Shown: in pieces, positions 45,559 through 56,835 of the stretch | How positions within the stretch are numbered: the first letter of the stretch is position 1 | Layout: the number at the start of each line of letters is the position of its first letter | Source of the DNA: Gonapodya sp. JEL0774 | Taxonomy: Eukaryota; Monoblepharomycota; Monoblepharidomycetes; Monoblepharidales; Gonapodyaceae | Direction: 5' to 3' | NCBI GenBank assembly: GCA_027604505.1 | Contig: JADIIX010000030.1 | Span: forward strand, 62,001 to 126,000 | Length of the DNA stretch: 64,000 nt | Program-made: the position numbers and the translations under genes | The notes under the pieces: generated by a model | What the model was told of the DNA's origin: nothing | Seen by the model: the letters and a program-made list of their open reading frames with translations, nothing else | Database searches by the model: none

Positions 45559-48500
45559 ATGGTCGAATATCCGCCAGATACAACAGATGCAGTCAAGGCT
45601 TCCCATAAAGTGGGGACTGGAACGGGCAGTGAATCTTCAACAGAGGTGTGCACCACGCTAGTACCCGTCACGTGGTGATCGCCACCTTTCATGTGTCTGA
45701 CGCAATCATTCCTTTATCTTCTGTTTTTTTGACTCTCCGGTGTGTTGGGTTCCTGACTCCACATAACCAACCTGTTCTCCGGAAACCGTCTGTTGAAAGC
45801 CTGCCTTACCACAAGATGAGGGACAAATTCGCTGTATATGTGGATTTGATCATGACGACGGGTTCACCGTCCAGTGCGAACGATGCTTGGTCTGGCAGCA
45901 CTGCGTCTGTGTTGGACTATCGGACGATAATATGCCTGACGAGTACCTCTGCGAACGGTGCTTCCCCCGCCAGTTGAATGTGGAGGTGCGTGAATCGGAC
46001 ACTGGTGCTATTTCAGAGCTGTTGTGAAGTGGGGAGGGCGCTGAAGGCGGAGCTCCCTGCGTTCTCAGAAACGATTTCTATCCCGAGTCGCTGTAGTAGA
46101 GATGGAGATAGCGAGCAAGATCTGAAATTGCGCAGAGACAAATCTCCGGGACCTACTCTGGTTCTGAATGGGCTTGTGCTACGTTCCTACTCTCATATCC
46201 TCATCCTGAATAGCGTGCCATCACCGTCCAACTCCGGCAACGTGCCCTACGCTCCCCTTCACCCCGCTCGCACGCTCGGGCACCACTCGTTCCTTCGTTT
46301 TCATCTCAATCTAGCTCCACTACCCTGAAATCTCCTCGTGGGTTTCCTTCGTTGCCCTCGAGCTCCAAACAGAATACTGTGACACCCTCAATCTCTGTGG
46401 GGGCTCTGGCATCATCCTCATCTTCCAGTAACTCTCTCTTTATACATGGATCTGTTTCGCACTCAATCCCTTATTCCCTCCCATCGGAAATAATGCCTAC
46501 CCGTCGCCTATCCTCCGTATCTGTCCCCTCCACGCCCGTAAACTACCCGCACGGTACCATACAGACAAGCGCACAGACTCAGTCGGGAAGCAGGCGAGGC
46601 GCGACAGGCAAGCGCAGTGGTGGAAGCATGGGAGTGGGTGGTGGAGCCACCATACAATCTATTGCTCCAGCAAACGCATCAGATTCCTCCACCGTAGCTC
46701 CTTTGAATTCCACTAGACTCACAACGACTGGGTTTCCTCTCTCCATTCCTCCGCTTTCCGAGCCCCGGGCGCTCTATCTCACTCCCACCTCGTCATCCTT
46801 TCCGTCCCTTCATCACCCTACGCGCCTCTTTTCGCAAACGCAACCTCCAATCAATGTTCTTGCCACTCCATCATCCTCGCACCCGTATCATAACATTAAT
46901 TCATCCAAACAACGTCGCACCTCATCGACCGCAGCCCCCCTCCTGTTATCCGCCGCGCTTGAATCTCCACCGCCTGTACCGGATTTTTCCACTCCGGAGG
47001 ACGCATACGACTATTTGGCTGCGTCGTACGTCCCAACCTCACCGTCTGACGTGCCAAGGCACCTTTCACCCGATGAAGACAGGTTGTGTGCCGAGACCGT
47101 GACCGACGCCGAGAAGGCTGGTATTGTGGTCTTCGGTAGAGGCACCAACGTTTTTGCGAGCGAATCGTTGTTGGAAGATGCGGATGACGAATATGACGAG
47201 GCTGAGCCAAACGAGGATGGAGACGTGAACATAGAATACCCGACAACCCCCCCTCCAGTTCACAGTGGTAGTGTCTCGGACCCCACTGGGTCTTCTCCTT
47301 CCACTCCAGCCAACCCCGATCCCTTTGCTATTCTTGCTATTCCTCGCGCCCGTCTCATGTCCGGTTGCCACGCTGCCTCCGCGCGACCAATAATACCCAT
47401 TACCCGCATCTGGGCGGTGAATTCTGAGGACGAGGAAGGAGATGATGGTGCGGGCACAGGCACCGGGACGGATGAGGAGGAGCGGTGGGCGAGGAAGGAA
47501 CGGGAGATCACTTCAGCAAGAAGTGCCGCGAGGCGAGGTAAGGCGGGTTTACCAACCTTGGCTGCCTCTGGAGTGCCAATCTATGGTGCCCTGCGGGCAG
47601 ACGCAGTTAGGTATGGTGTATTCGCTGCCGCACCATTGGCAAGAGGGGAGATGATTTGTGAAATCAAGGGTACTGTTGTACATCGCATACGCTTAGCGGC
47701 GCCAGGGGAGGTTGGTCCTGGAGGAGCTACTGGAAAAACATCTGGGAGGAAGCAGCAGAGGGGATTGGGAACCGGGGTAGCCAATGGCAGTGGTGACGTG
47801 TCCGGCGGCGGGCCCACACATGTCCTCCCTCCGTTTGTATTTCCCATGCCGGGACTACCACTGCTGGTGGATTGTCGTGCGTCCGGTGATCCTGTGGGTC
47901 GGTTTGTGCGAGCGGATTGTCGAGGCTTGCCGCGGACGTTTGATGGCTTACCTTTGGGTCCAGCTAACTTTTTGGGGGGACATCATTTGGAGAGGTCGGC
48001 AGTTGTTGTCCCGAGGCCCTGGAATGGTACCAGGGCGAACTCTGTAGCGCGGGTTGCTGTGGTGGACTCGCAACCAGGAGGCAGGGACTCTGAAAGATTA
48101 CGATTAGTGTTGGTGGCTTCCCGAAACATTGCACGGGGAGAGGAGGTGGTTTTAGGGTGGAAGTGTGGGGACAACGGTGTGGGTCTTTGGCCGTGCGGGT
48201 GCGACAGAACTGATGGTTGTGTTGTGTCTGAGAATGCGGTGCGAACCCTGGGTGGGGGCCTATGGGACACGAGTAGGGTGAGGGACGATCCGCAAGCAAA
48301 GCGCGAAGTTGCACAGGCAGTTCAATCAGGAAGAGCGGCCAGGCAGAGGGCCGTAGCGGCGAGAGCGCGAGAACTGTTGATGCGGAGCGTTGCAGGATCA
48401 GGAGGAGCGAACTCTGGGCGAATGGGTACAAAGAGGGGGAGGAAGGAATCAGTAGAGAGGGATGGAACGGAGGACGGTGACGAGGAATTGGCGAAAGTGA

Positions 48501-51336
48501 GGACAGGATTAAGTGGTTGCAAAAGAAGAAAACGGAAAACTGGAGATATGCTAGATGTGGAGGAAACTGAGGAGGCAATTAGTACCGAAGATGAGTTGAG
48601 GAGTTTGACTGTGATCACAACTCCCACGATCTCTCCTCCAAGAAAGCTTGGCGACTCAGGGTCACTCGACCAAACTCCTGGGCAAGTGTTCGGCTCGGTA
48701 ATGCGTGAGAATCCTCAACTCGAATCGACAGCTGACGAAAGCCTAGTGGACTTGACCGCATCCGCATCCTCCGCAGTAGAGTCATTGATAGAAAATAGGA
48801 CAATATCGGAGCACGATGATGATGTGGAAGGTGGTAGGACAACAGACGGAGCAGAGGTGAAGGCATCAATGAAAAACTTCGTGCCGGATTATGAAGAATT
48901 AGCGCCGACCCGGCAAAGCCGAGAAAGTGAGTTTTGCTCGAATTTGGATGGCGATCGTCATCTTGTAAATTGTCACTACTCCTAGACTTCAATCCACTTG
49001 AATCGTTCTCCATGGCGTGGGATATTACCGCCCGAGAGTACAAAACATCGGGACTTCCGAGTCCAACCAACTCCCAAACAATCGCCGAGCACCCACCCCT
49101 CATTGTGGAATCTCTAAATCCGCCTGCTGAACCTCCCCAGGTCACTCCACCCACCGTACCCGTTGAACCAGCTGCACCAGTTCAGGTCAAGAAAGTCAGC
49201 TTGGCCGTTTACAAATTGAAACGTGGTAGTGCGGTGACTGATGTTGCACTCACTAACGAGCCGCAAGCGCTCCCGCTATCTGTTACTCCGTCGTCGGCCG
49301 ACCCCTTCAACAAACTGGTGGACTTTGAGGGAATCAGTGATGTGGGCAGTTTGGCCAGAAAAGATTCATTCACATCGGCACATTCAATTGATCTAAACGC
49401 CACAACGAACCTGCATATCGCAAGGATGGCTCCTGAGAGTATCCCTCTCCCCCCTCAGCGGTCTTTGCAATGGAACGAAGAAATGTCCAGTGTCCAGCAT
49501 CAATATAAACCACCATCACATACTGTTCGCTTTCCGTCAGTATCTTCTGCCTTCCATCCAGATATAACGGAAGGATCAACAAGCAGCAGGTCTGCCGTGA
49601 GTGTTTATACTAGAGATGTGGAACAAAAGCAAAGTGGGATAATGGCAGAAAGAGATCCGAGGAAACGTGGCACATCTCTTGTCAAATTTGAGGAACAGCG
49701 TCCAAGAACAAAAGTTCACTCGGCCCCGCCGGATGGAGCTGTGGAATACCCTTCTCCAACTCTGGTGGAGTATCCCTCAGACTGGAAGATCCCAACGTTG
49801 CCAGAGCCAATTCAGGCAACTGGGTTGCCCTTGAAGTCAGACTATCCAAAATCGCGACAGCATTTGTTGGAATTCAATTCCCAAACTCAGCCACAGAGTG
49901 ATTTTGTGTCTTCACGCACTGACCTGAATGAATCACGAGACCATCTGTGCAATGCCGGGCCGACGCGAGGTCAACAGCCGACTGGGAGAGGGAGATCTTT
50001 GTCTCCCGGCAGCCGAGGACTTGGGGATCAGGTGCTGGTTAACAGCGGATCTGCGAAACCATATTCATTGGACTCCGAGGATATTGCTATTCAGAACTCG
50101 GGGACAAAAGGAAATCCTCACTCTCACGAACCACAGCATAGTGGGCAAGTGAGCCACTTGCCATTGTTTGGACGCTTGCGAGAAAAGTTGGCAGATCCAG
50201 CGATACCTGTGGCCATTTTGACCTCTCGAAAGACTTTGCCTCTGGTTGGTACGGATCCTCAGAAATCGCCTCACGTCACGTATGTAAAGGCATCGAGCTC
50301 TCCAAATATTACGGGAAGTCGCTCAACAGAGTTGGCTACTGCCATAATAACACGACAACCACAATCGGGAAGCGATGCGCCACGACCTGTCCCCGCCTCC
50401 TTCACGACAGCTGAAAGCTCCGTGAAGACTCAAAACAATGCACGATTGAAGCCAGTTGCGCTTAAATCTGCCCAAGTCAAGGCTGAAATTAAAATCCACA
50501 TCAAGAATCCTCAAGCAGAAGCAAAGCAGATTGAACGGGGCCGGTTTGCAAGATCGCGAAGCTCTTCGCTGAGTTCTCGAAGTCGTAGTACTTCTTCGTC
50601 ACGATCTTCGAGCTCCATGAGCTCCTCGTCGAGCAGATCATCGGAAGATCAGGGCTCCATCGAAAATGGACCCGATCGTGGTGTGTTGACGCGTTCTTTG
50701 GACTCAGTTCCTTTGCGGAAGTCGCCGGCTTCTGCTCGTGAGAACCAACGGATGTCAGAAGATCGAGGGGCGCCAGCTCGAGATGAACAGATGGATCGCA
50801 TCATTGGAGATGAGTTCCTTCCTCATCCACGGCAGGCTCCACTCTTCGATGTCTTTCGCGCAAAGACAATGCATGGACCGCCCTCTCACACCAGTGGCCC
50901 TGGCCGCTGGTCGTCTGACTATTCGGCAGTTGTGGGTCCAGGACCCATCAGAGGCCGATCACTTCCCTCCGTTGCGCACGGACATTACCCTTATCCGCCC
51001 AATATACCTCAGTGGGATCGATATGGTCCGACTTTGCAACATCTACACGGCGCTCAAGGTTACATAGACCACCGATATAGGGCCCAACCGGACCCTCCGT
51101 ATCCCACACGTCCAAGTTCACAACACCGTCCTGATAGCAGACTCCACGAATTTGATCGCCATGGATTCAGTGCAAGGTTCGAGCCCGAAAGAGTGTCAAG
51201 AGATGCGCGGGAACGAGAACGAGAATTGTGGGGTGGGGAGCGGGAGCGTGACCCAAGAGATGCGAGAGAGCGAGAAAGATTTGCGAGAGAGAGGGAAAGG
51301 GATCTGCCACCTAGGGCAAGAGATCTTCGGTATTGA
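45559..51336 (+). CDS. PHD-SET protein (Set3/MLL5-like) with SR/RE-rich tail
   Basis: Exon 1 starts MVEYPPDTTD. After a 154-nt intron comes a PHD finger: IRCICGFDHDDGFTVQCERC, LVWQHCVCVGL and EYLCERCF (C4HC3). A Ser/Pro-rich linker leads to the SET domain: YGVFAAAPLARGEMICEIKG, LLVDCRASGDPVGRFVRADC and LVLVASRNIARGEEVVLGW, then a Cys cluster LWPCGCDRTDGC. PHD followed by SET is the Set3/Set4/MLL5 plan, readers of H3K4me3 found in deacetylase complexes. The NHSC-type catalytic motif is not recognisable (DCRGLP is in its place), so methyltransferase activity is doubtful, as in that subfamily. A 59-nt intron (48927-48985) joins a long C-terminal region with a Ser/Arg block (about 50550-50650) and Arg/Glu repeats (RERERE type) ending at 51336. 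Joins between 45998 and 46220 are uncertain. Confidence 0.84.
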
Positions 51337-51371
51337 CAATTGTATATTGCGCACCACGTATCGTTGACAAT

Positions 51372-53016
51372 TCATGAGTATGTTTTGACACGTCGAGTAA
51401 TGGCCCCCCGGCAGATCGGACATTCCTCTAAAGTATTGAGATTGAATGGAGAATGTAACTATCATTCGAAAGAACACAATTGTCGTAAGTACTTACGGAT
51501 CCTTTCTGCACAGGAAGCACACTGAGAAGTAACGAGAACTGCGTTTAGCCTGCGCGGCCGAACAAGAATGCCGTCATCAAATACTCACGAGGTAATAATG
51601 GCCGCACTCCCTGCGATAAAATTGTCCATTTTTGGTTAGTCTACAATTTGGTCCAATCACGTTTAAGTCAACGTACATGATTACAGTGTCCCGCCGATTT
51701 TGCAAGCACACCACACAAAGCTCTGACTCCGGAATATCTGAGCTTGTATATCTTTCAAGTGGAGGCATAGCCCCAGATGAATGACTAGAGGCATCACCAT
51801 GAGCGGCAGTATCATCCGCGTGCAGGTCAGGGGGGAGTATCCTCCAACGCGACCTTCGACGGCGCATTTGGGCCACTACCTGACGCTCTGCGTGAAGTTT
51901 GTAGCTCTTGTAGAGACGTCGGCAGAGGAACATAGCCAACAAAGTAGTTGGAACAGCGAAGATGTACAACCAAGTCCTCGAATTGGCCCGTTGATCCTCA
52001 AGAAAATCAGCAAAACCTTTCACTGTCAGTACAAACGGACGCTTGGGGTCATCAGGGTCCAGAAGGACCGGCGGGGCAGATCCCGCTAAAGTTTTGGTTA
52101 CGATTGTCGACGTAATTGGGGAGGGCAAGTTTGCATCGGGCAATGCCGAGGCACTGCTCACATCCGCATTGCTAGAAAATATTGTTCGCCCTGCATCAAT
52201 CGATTCGCTTCTACCCGGAGTGACGATCTGTATTGTATTCTTGAATGGACCAGGAGTGACAGTCGGAATCTGCAACGTGTTTTGAGCACCCGTTGGGTCC
52301 CCAACTGAAATGTGCTTCGTAAAGTCCAGCACGCCAATAGCTGTAACTTTCGATCCAACCGGAAGGGCGCGCTCGGAAACTTGATACCCGATAAGTCGTT
52401 CACCGCCAAGAAAGTCCAGCGCCATTTGTACCGCCGAAGGTGGGGCACTCGGCTGAAAAACATCTGAGACTGTTGCAAGAGATAACGAAGAAGGGATCGA
52501 CGCGGCGTTTGGGAACGAGGGAATGGTGGCAATAATCGAGGTGGCGAAGGGAAGTCTCGGGGCGGTATGTGAGAGGTGAAACGGGACAGAGCGCGAGAGG
52601 CGGGAGACTTCCTGAACTCCTGATATCCATTCACGAAAGACCTCGCTGTAACGGTTGAAGTGTCTGACGACGACGAATTCGTACACGACCGCGCGGACGT
52701 CCCGTGCGTTGACACATTGGATGAGCGTTCCTTCGCTCAAAGGTTGAACTGTCCCTTCAACGTAGCAGTATTTCCCGTCGTACTCGTTGGCAAGGCTTTC
52801 TGTTGTATGATCACCAGCAGGAGGGAACGGTAAAGATGATGAAAGCAATCTATAATGGGCCACCTTAGACTGGTACATCAACAGGCATCCCGCCGATAGA
52901 GCTTGACGTTTCCAAAGAGAGTTATTGACGAACGGCACATTGGTAGGAACCAGAACACTCGACTCACCTCCAGACAAAATGCATTCCCACCAAAGCTCCC
53001 TAAAATCAAGCAACAT
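51372..53016 (-). CDS. MUL1/MAPL-like membrane RING E3 ligase
   Basis: Begins MLLDFRELWWECI. A GIDE-type (E3 Ub ligase, BAM) domain includes YDGKYCYVEGTVQPLSEGTL, VVYEFVVVRHFNRY, SVPFHL and LIGYQVSERALPVGSKVTAI. One TM helix near residue 350 (TWLYIFAVPTTLLAMFLC) is followed by basic residues. The C-terminal C3HC4 RING is spread over four small exons: ELCVVCLQNRRDTVIM, ECGHYYL, CASCAERI and QECPICRGAITRRVKTYS, ending at 51372. This matches MUL1, an outer mitochondrial membrane ubiquitin/SUMO ligase controlling fission and mitophagy in animals. In MUL1 the GIDE domain lies between two TMs; here the first helix is weak (SAGCLLMY region). An insert of about 100 residues lies between GIDE and TM. 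The gene ends 35 bp from the PHD-SET stop, tail to tail. Confidence 0.84.
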
Positions 53017-53289
53017 ATCACTTTGGTAAGCCCCAACTGGGTGTTGGTTTCCGATGCCGGTGGGGGTGATGAAGAATGTTATTCTGGCATTTACGTTTAG
53101 GCTGGCTTCTGAAGTTGCCAGCGTAGGTAAACATCAAACCAAAACCATTTTCGAAAAAATGAAATACAAGGATGCGAAATACATATCAAAGTTACGAATG
53201 CAGCTCGCAGTTCAATACTATCGTCGAGCTCGTACTATCGTCGATACCGAGCCCGACGAGCTTGCAGCAAGTCGTATGAGTCGGTAATG

Positions 53290-53965
53290 TCAATATTCGA
53301 CTTTCGCTTTGCCAGGATCCTGGCAAAGAAATACGCATTGATTGAGTGTTGGATTTATGGAATTGAATGTTTCGGACTGCACTCCCAATTCGTGAACAGA
53401 ATAGGTGTCCCATTTCCCTCTCACAGCACTTCGCACAAACGCCTGGAAACTAGAGCGCGGGGTGCACTGAAACTCACTGTGGTTCGGGATTCGTTTGAGC
53501 GCGAATGCACCGATATATCCAGTAGATGAGTCTACGCGTGGTGATTCGGGACAGTAAAATGGGTGAAGTGTTCGAGGAAGACATGCGATTGAGATGAATA
53601 GGGATAAGAAATTGGAGTATGCGATGTACATACGCTAGGATGTGGACGATGATCACCAGCTCCAAGAGACCCAGACCTACTTCCCTCGCGGCCTCAACTG
53701 TCTCTTCATCTGTGAGGGAAAGTAGATGGTGCTCGTGCGTGCTGTTTGAACGCTCTGCCGATTTCGAATCAGTTCCGTTGGATGAATTTCTTGTGCCTGA
53801 CAATATCACACTAGTTGTCGGTCGCGGTACCATCGGTGATCTCCTATTGCGAAGAATGGGGAAGCGTTCTTTTTTGTGGCTGAAGGTCCAATATGTGATA
53901 ATAGCTTCATATGAAGTTGAGCTTGGTTCGGCAGCACGCACGCCAGCCCCAGGCACTCGGATCAT
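53290..53965 (-). CDS. hypothetical protein, possibly two exons
   Basis: Open frames on the minus strand. One contains polar N-terminal sequence (TSVILSGTRNSSNGTDSK) followed by an amphipathic helix, EETVEAAREVGLGLLELVII, and HILA before a GTATGT donor near 53635. A second frame at 53290-53631 could supply the next exon. No family recognised. A start near 53965 is assumed; an exon further upstream (to 54190) is also possible. It could be spurious. Confidence 0.3.
53307..53328. repeat. 22-bp perfect palindrome
   Basis: CTTTGCCAGGATCCTGGCAAAG is its own reverse complement over all 22 bases, with no spacer. It lies in the poorly coding stretch between the MUL1-like gene and the enoyl-CoA hydratase gene. 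It could be a dimeric factor site, a short hairpin or chance. Confidence 0.9.
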
Positions 53966-54183
53966 TCAACATAGCAGGTAATACTATCTGACCACACACT
54001 TCTGACCACAAATTTCGCGTATTCAAAGCATACACAGTGAGTCTTTCTTGTGGTGCTTTTACCCTCCTCGCTCCTCCGCCTTTGCTACTATGGACCACAA
54101 GTGTTCCCCGCTTTTGGTATGAATAATAATACTCTAGATTTTGTGCTAACAACCACACCGACCTATCCAAACACCACGCTATT

Positions 54184-55942
54184 ATGCCCACGGCAAAACC
54201 CGCCCCAGGATCTCCGAACTCAGTGATAGTGACCGAGTAAGTGGTTAATCTGGATGCTGACTTGATTTGCTCTGAGAGTTTTGGCCCAGGGAAATCAATC
54301 GGGACGGGTGGTTCTACGAACGCACCACGTTTCCAACGATCCTGTATGAAAAACCGATCTCACGGGGAACGGGAACGTCCCACCTGGATGCGCATATTGC
54401 GCGAATCATCTTGAACAGGCCAAGCCAGAGAAATGCTCAGGACATTCAAATGCTGTGAGCTTTGCAACTTTTACTAGTACTGTAGAACATTCCGTAGTTT
54501 GACTCCTCTGTAGATACGATCTCAACGATGCATTTGACATGGCTTCACAGGACGATGAGATTAAAGTGATCGTCTTATGTGGTGGAAACTCACCCCATTT
54601 CTCAGCTGGACATGATCTAGCCGACAAAGGAAAGAGTATGCAATTACTTCTTCGGGAAACACAGGTGTTTTTGTGAATTTACCGTGTACTGATGGGTTCG
54701 GTAGTGGAGGATCACAAGACTGTTGGAACGTGGTGTGGATTCCATTCTGGTGGATCTGAGCAACAAATGAGCAAAGAAGAAGAAATTTATCTCGGTGGGT
54801 GCCTGTTGCGGCGCCATCGAAGCTACAACTCACTATTTTATTACATATATATAATTTTTTTTGGAAACGCTTCAATTTCCTGCCAGGAATGTGTCGCCGT
54901 TGGAGGAGTATTCCAAAGCCGACTATTGGTGAGTCCGCTGTGGTATAGTGATTGCAATTTCTCTTAACCTGTGATTTACGAATCAGCTATGGTGCACGGC
55001 AAGACCATCGCTGGAGGTTTGATGCTCATATGGAGTAAGTCCTGCAACACTCATGAGGAACATTCTTTACGCTGAAGTCGGGTTCTATTGAAGTCTGTGA
55101 CATTATTATTGCATCTGAGGATGCAACGTTTTCAGAGTAAGCATGATGTGATGTTTTTGAATGCAAACTGCATCAGCAAGTTTAATTTCGACACAACTTC
55201 ATTAAAAGCCCAGTTGTGTCAATGTGTGTTCTGTAATATTTTGTTTCTACTTGATTTGTTTGGACCTATCTGATGGGCGTATTGTTTCGGAGGGGAGTGA
55301 ATGGTGTCGAGTGGTTCGCGCACCCATGGGAACTGTGAGTGCCCGTCAGTAAAAGTACTCTTGAATTCGTCCTCATTCCCAAGCTTAGTGGCCCTCGAAA
55401 AGCGAAAGAATTTCTTTTCACGGCTGATACTTGGACGTCTCATGAAGCTCACCGTCTTGGGATGGTGAGGAAGTTTTCGGAGGCAGATGTTTATTGCAGT
55501 GTCACAATATCGGCAATGGCCGGGACAGGTGAACCATGTTGTTCCACGCTCTCAGCTTGAGCTGTTTACGCAAGATATGGCTAGAAGAATTGCGAAAAAA
55601 CCCCTTTTTGCATTAAAACTGACCAAGGACAGTGTGAATCAGAGTGTGGACTCCCAAGGTGGGTTTGTCACCCACAATCTGTCATGACAGTGACTGGTTT
55701 TGGTCAACCTAATCTTCTTGAAGGACAATGGACTGCCATTCAGGCAACATTCTCCATGCACCAGGTCGCCCATTCCCACAGTACGTCCTGTTCCGCAATT
55801 TGCGAGTCTCTTAGTACCAAACGGTCTACCTTAAATAGACTTGATTCGTTTTGGTCAGCTAATTGACCCCACATACTTGCAAACAAGCTCCCTCCCAAGG
55901 GTTTCGGGGAACAACTCGGGCAACTCGAAGAGCAAAATGTAA
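54184..55942 (+). CDS. enoyl-CoA hydratase/isomerase
   Basis: About nine small exons. Order: MPTAKPAPGSPNSVIVTE; DAHIARIILNRPSQRNAQ; YDLNDAFDMASQDDEIKVIV; LCGGNSPHFSAGHDLADKG (oxyanion-hole signature); AMVHGKTIAGGLML; CDIIIASEDATFSDP; VVSMCVNGVEWFAHPWELGP; RKAKEFLFTADTWTSHEAHR; ALKLTKDSVNQSVD; QGQWTAIQATFSMHQVAHSH; ending GNNSGNSKSKM at 55942. It belongs to the crotonase fold and hydrates or isomerises acyl-CoA thioesters in fatty-acid or amino-acid breakdown. The wording (DPVVSMCVNGVEWFAHPWEL, GQWTAIQA.F..HQ.AH.H) is that of actinobacterial EchA-type enzymes. No mitochondrial presequence or peroxisomal SKL is seen. Substrate unknown. Confidence 0.85.
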
Positions 55943-56077
55943 TTCATTCATGTAATCGAACATTCCCCCACATTGCAATTGCAGTGTCCCTAAATGCGTG
56001 CTATATGCCTCCATCAAAATTGCCGGCAAAGATCAGCCTGTTTCATATATCTACGGAGCATCCCTGCTCCACCAACG

Positions 56078-56563
56078 TCATCGCAACATGTCCTTCGCAC
56101 CACCTGCGAGCAGTTGAAACCGAATGAGCCATTGCTCAAAGAGCTCCGTGTTACCGGGTCGAGGTACTACCGCCATTGCGTCTCGTCGAATTAATCGCTG
56201 GTCCGTTACGGACAATTGAGACTGTTCGGGGGGTGCAGACAGGTGAACGAGAATCTGCATGGTACGTCGGACCGCCTGCCGCTGGTACTGAAACGCTAGC
56301 GTCCCAAGGTTCGAAGAGAGAACTCGAAGGAAAGCTTGTAAACTAGCCGCTTGGGCAGAAGCAGGATGGGAGAGCCAGGAGTTCTCGGAAGGGTGGAGGT
56401 ACTGTGGATGAAGACTACCAGCCAAAACAACATCATGACTTGCAAGTGCTCGTGGCATGATAGGGGAAGTCAGACTCCGTGCAGTGAAAAGACTGTTCTT
56501 TCGGATTCGATTTTCCGATCGAGGGCCCAAATATTTATGGGGCAGGACATCCACCAATTTCAC
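56078..56563 (-). CDS. hypothetical protein exon
   Basis: A frame of about 160 codons that looks partly structured: LHPQYLHPSENSWLSHPA, then helical AASLQAFLRVLSSNLGTLAF and QYQRQAVRRTMQILVHLS. It ends LLAGGAKDMLR. No family recognised. An intron acceptor (TTGTCAAG) lies just upstream, so a 5' exon may exist between 56570 and 56830. It converges on the enoyl-CoA hydratase gene. Confidence 0.33.
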   Translation of the reverse strand: MKLVDVLPHKYLGPRSENRIRKNSLFTARSLTSPIMPRALASHDVVLAGSLHPQYLHPSENSWLSHPASAQAASLQAFLRVLSSNLGTLAFQYQRQAVRRTMQILVHLSAPPEQSQLSVTDQRLIRRDAMAVVPRPGNTELFEQWLIRFQLLAGGAKDMLR

Positions 56564-56835
56564 TTGACAATCATCGAGACATTATTGCACTCATGTATAT
56601 CAAGTATTGATTTTCAGGTGGCCGTTTTGCAACTTACTTATCACAAGGAGGCGTGACAGTTTAATTGCGCATGAACAGGTCAATCAAAGATGGTGTGAAT
56701 TGTTTTACATAATGTGGCGCTTAGTAGATCTGGATAGGAGAAGGATTTGTATTCGACGAGTGGGAGGGAGTTATCGAGCTTTTGGGAAGTTGGCACACCG
56801 CTTCGGCAGAACACTCCCCCAACGCTACTGATACG

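Noticed and set aside
53054-53287. 77-codon plus-strand frame ending DELAASRMSR
   Set aside because: Helical and charged, so coding is conceivable, but no start context, partner exon or family could be found.
55994-56194. 66-codon plus-strand frame downstream of the enoyl-CoA hydratase gene
   Set aside because: Opposite to a longer minus-strand frame and without any recognisable feature.
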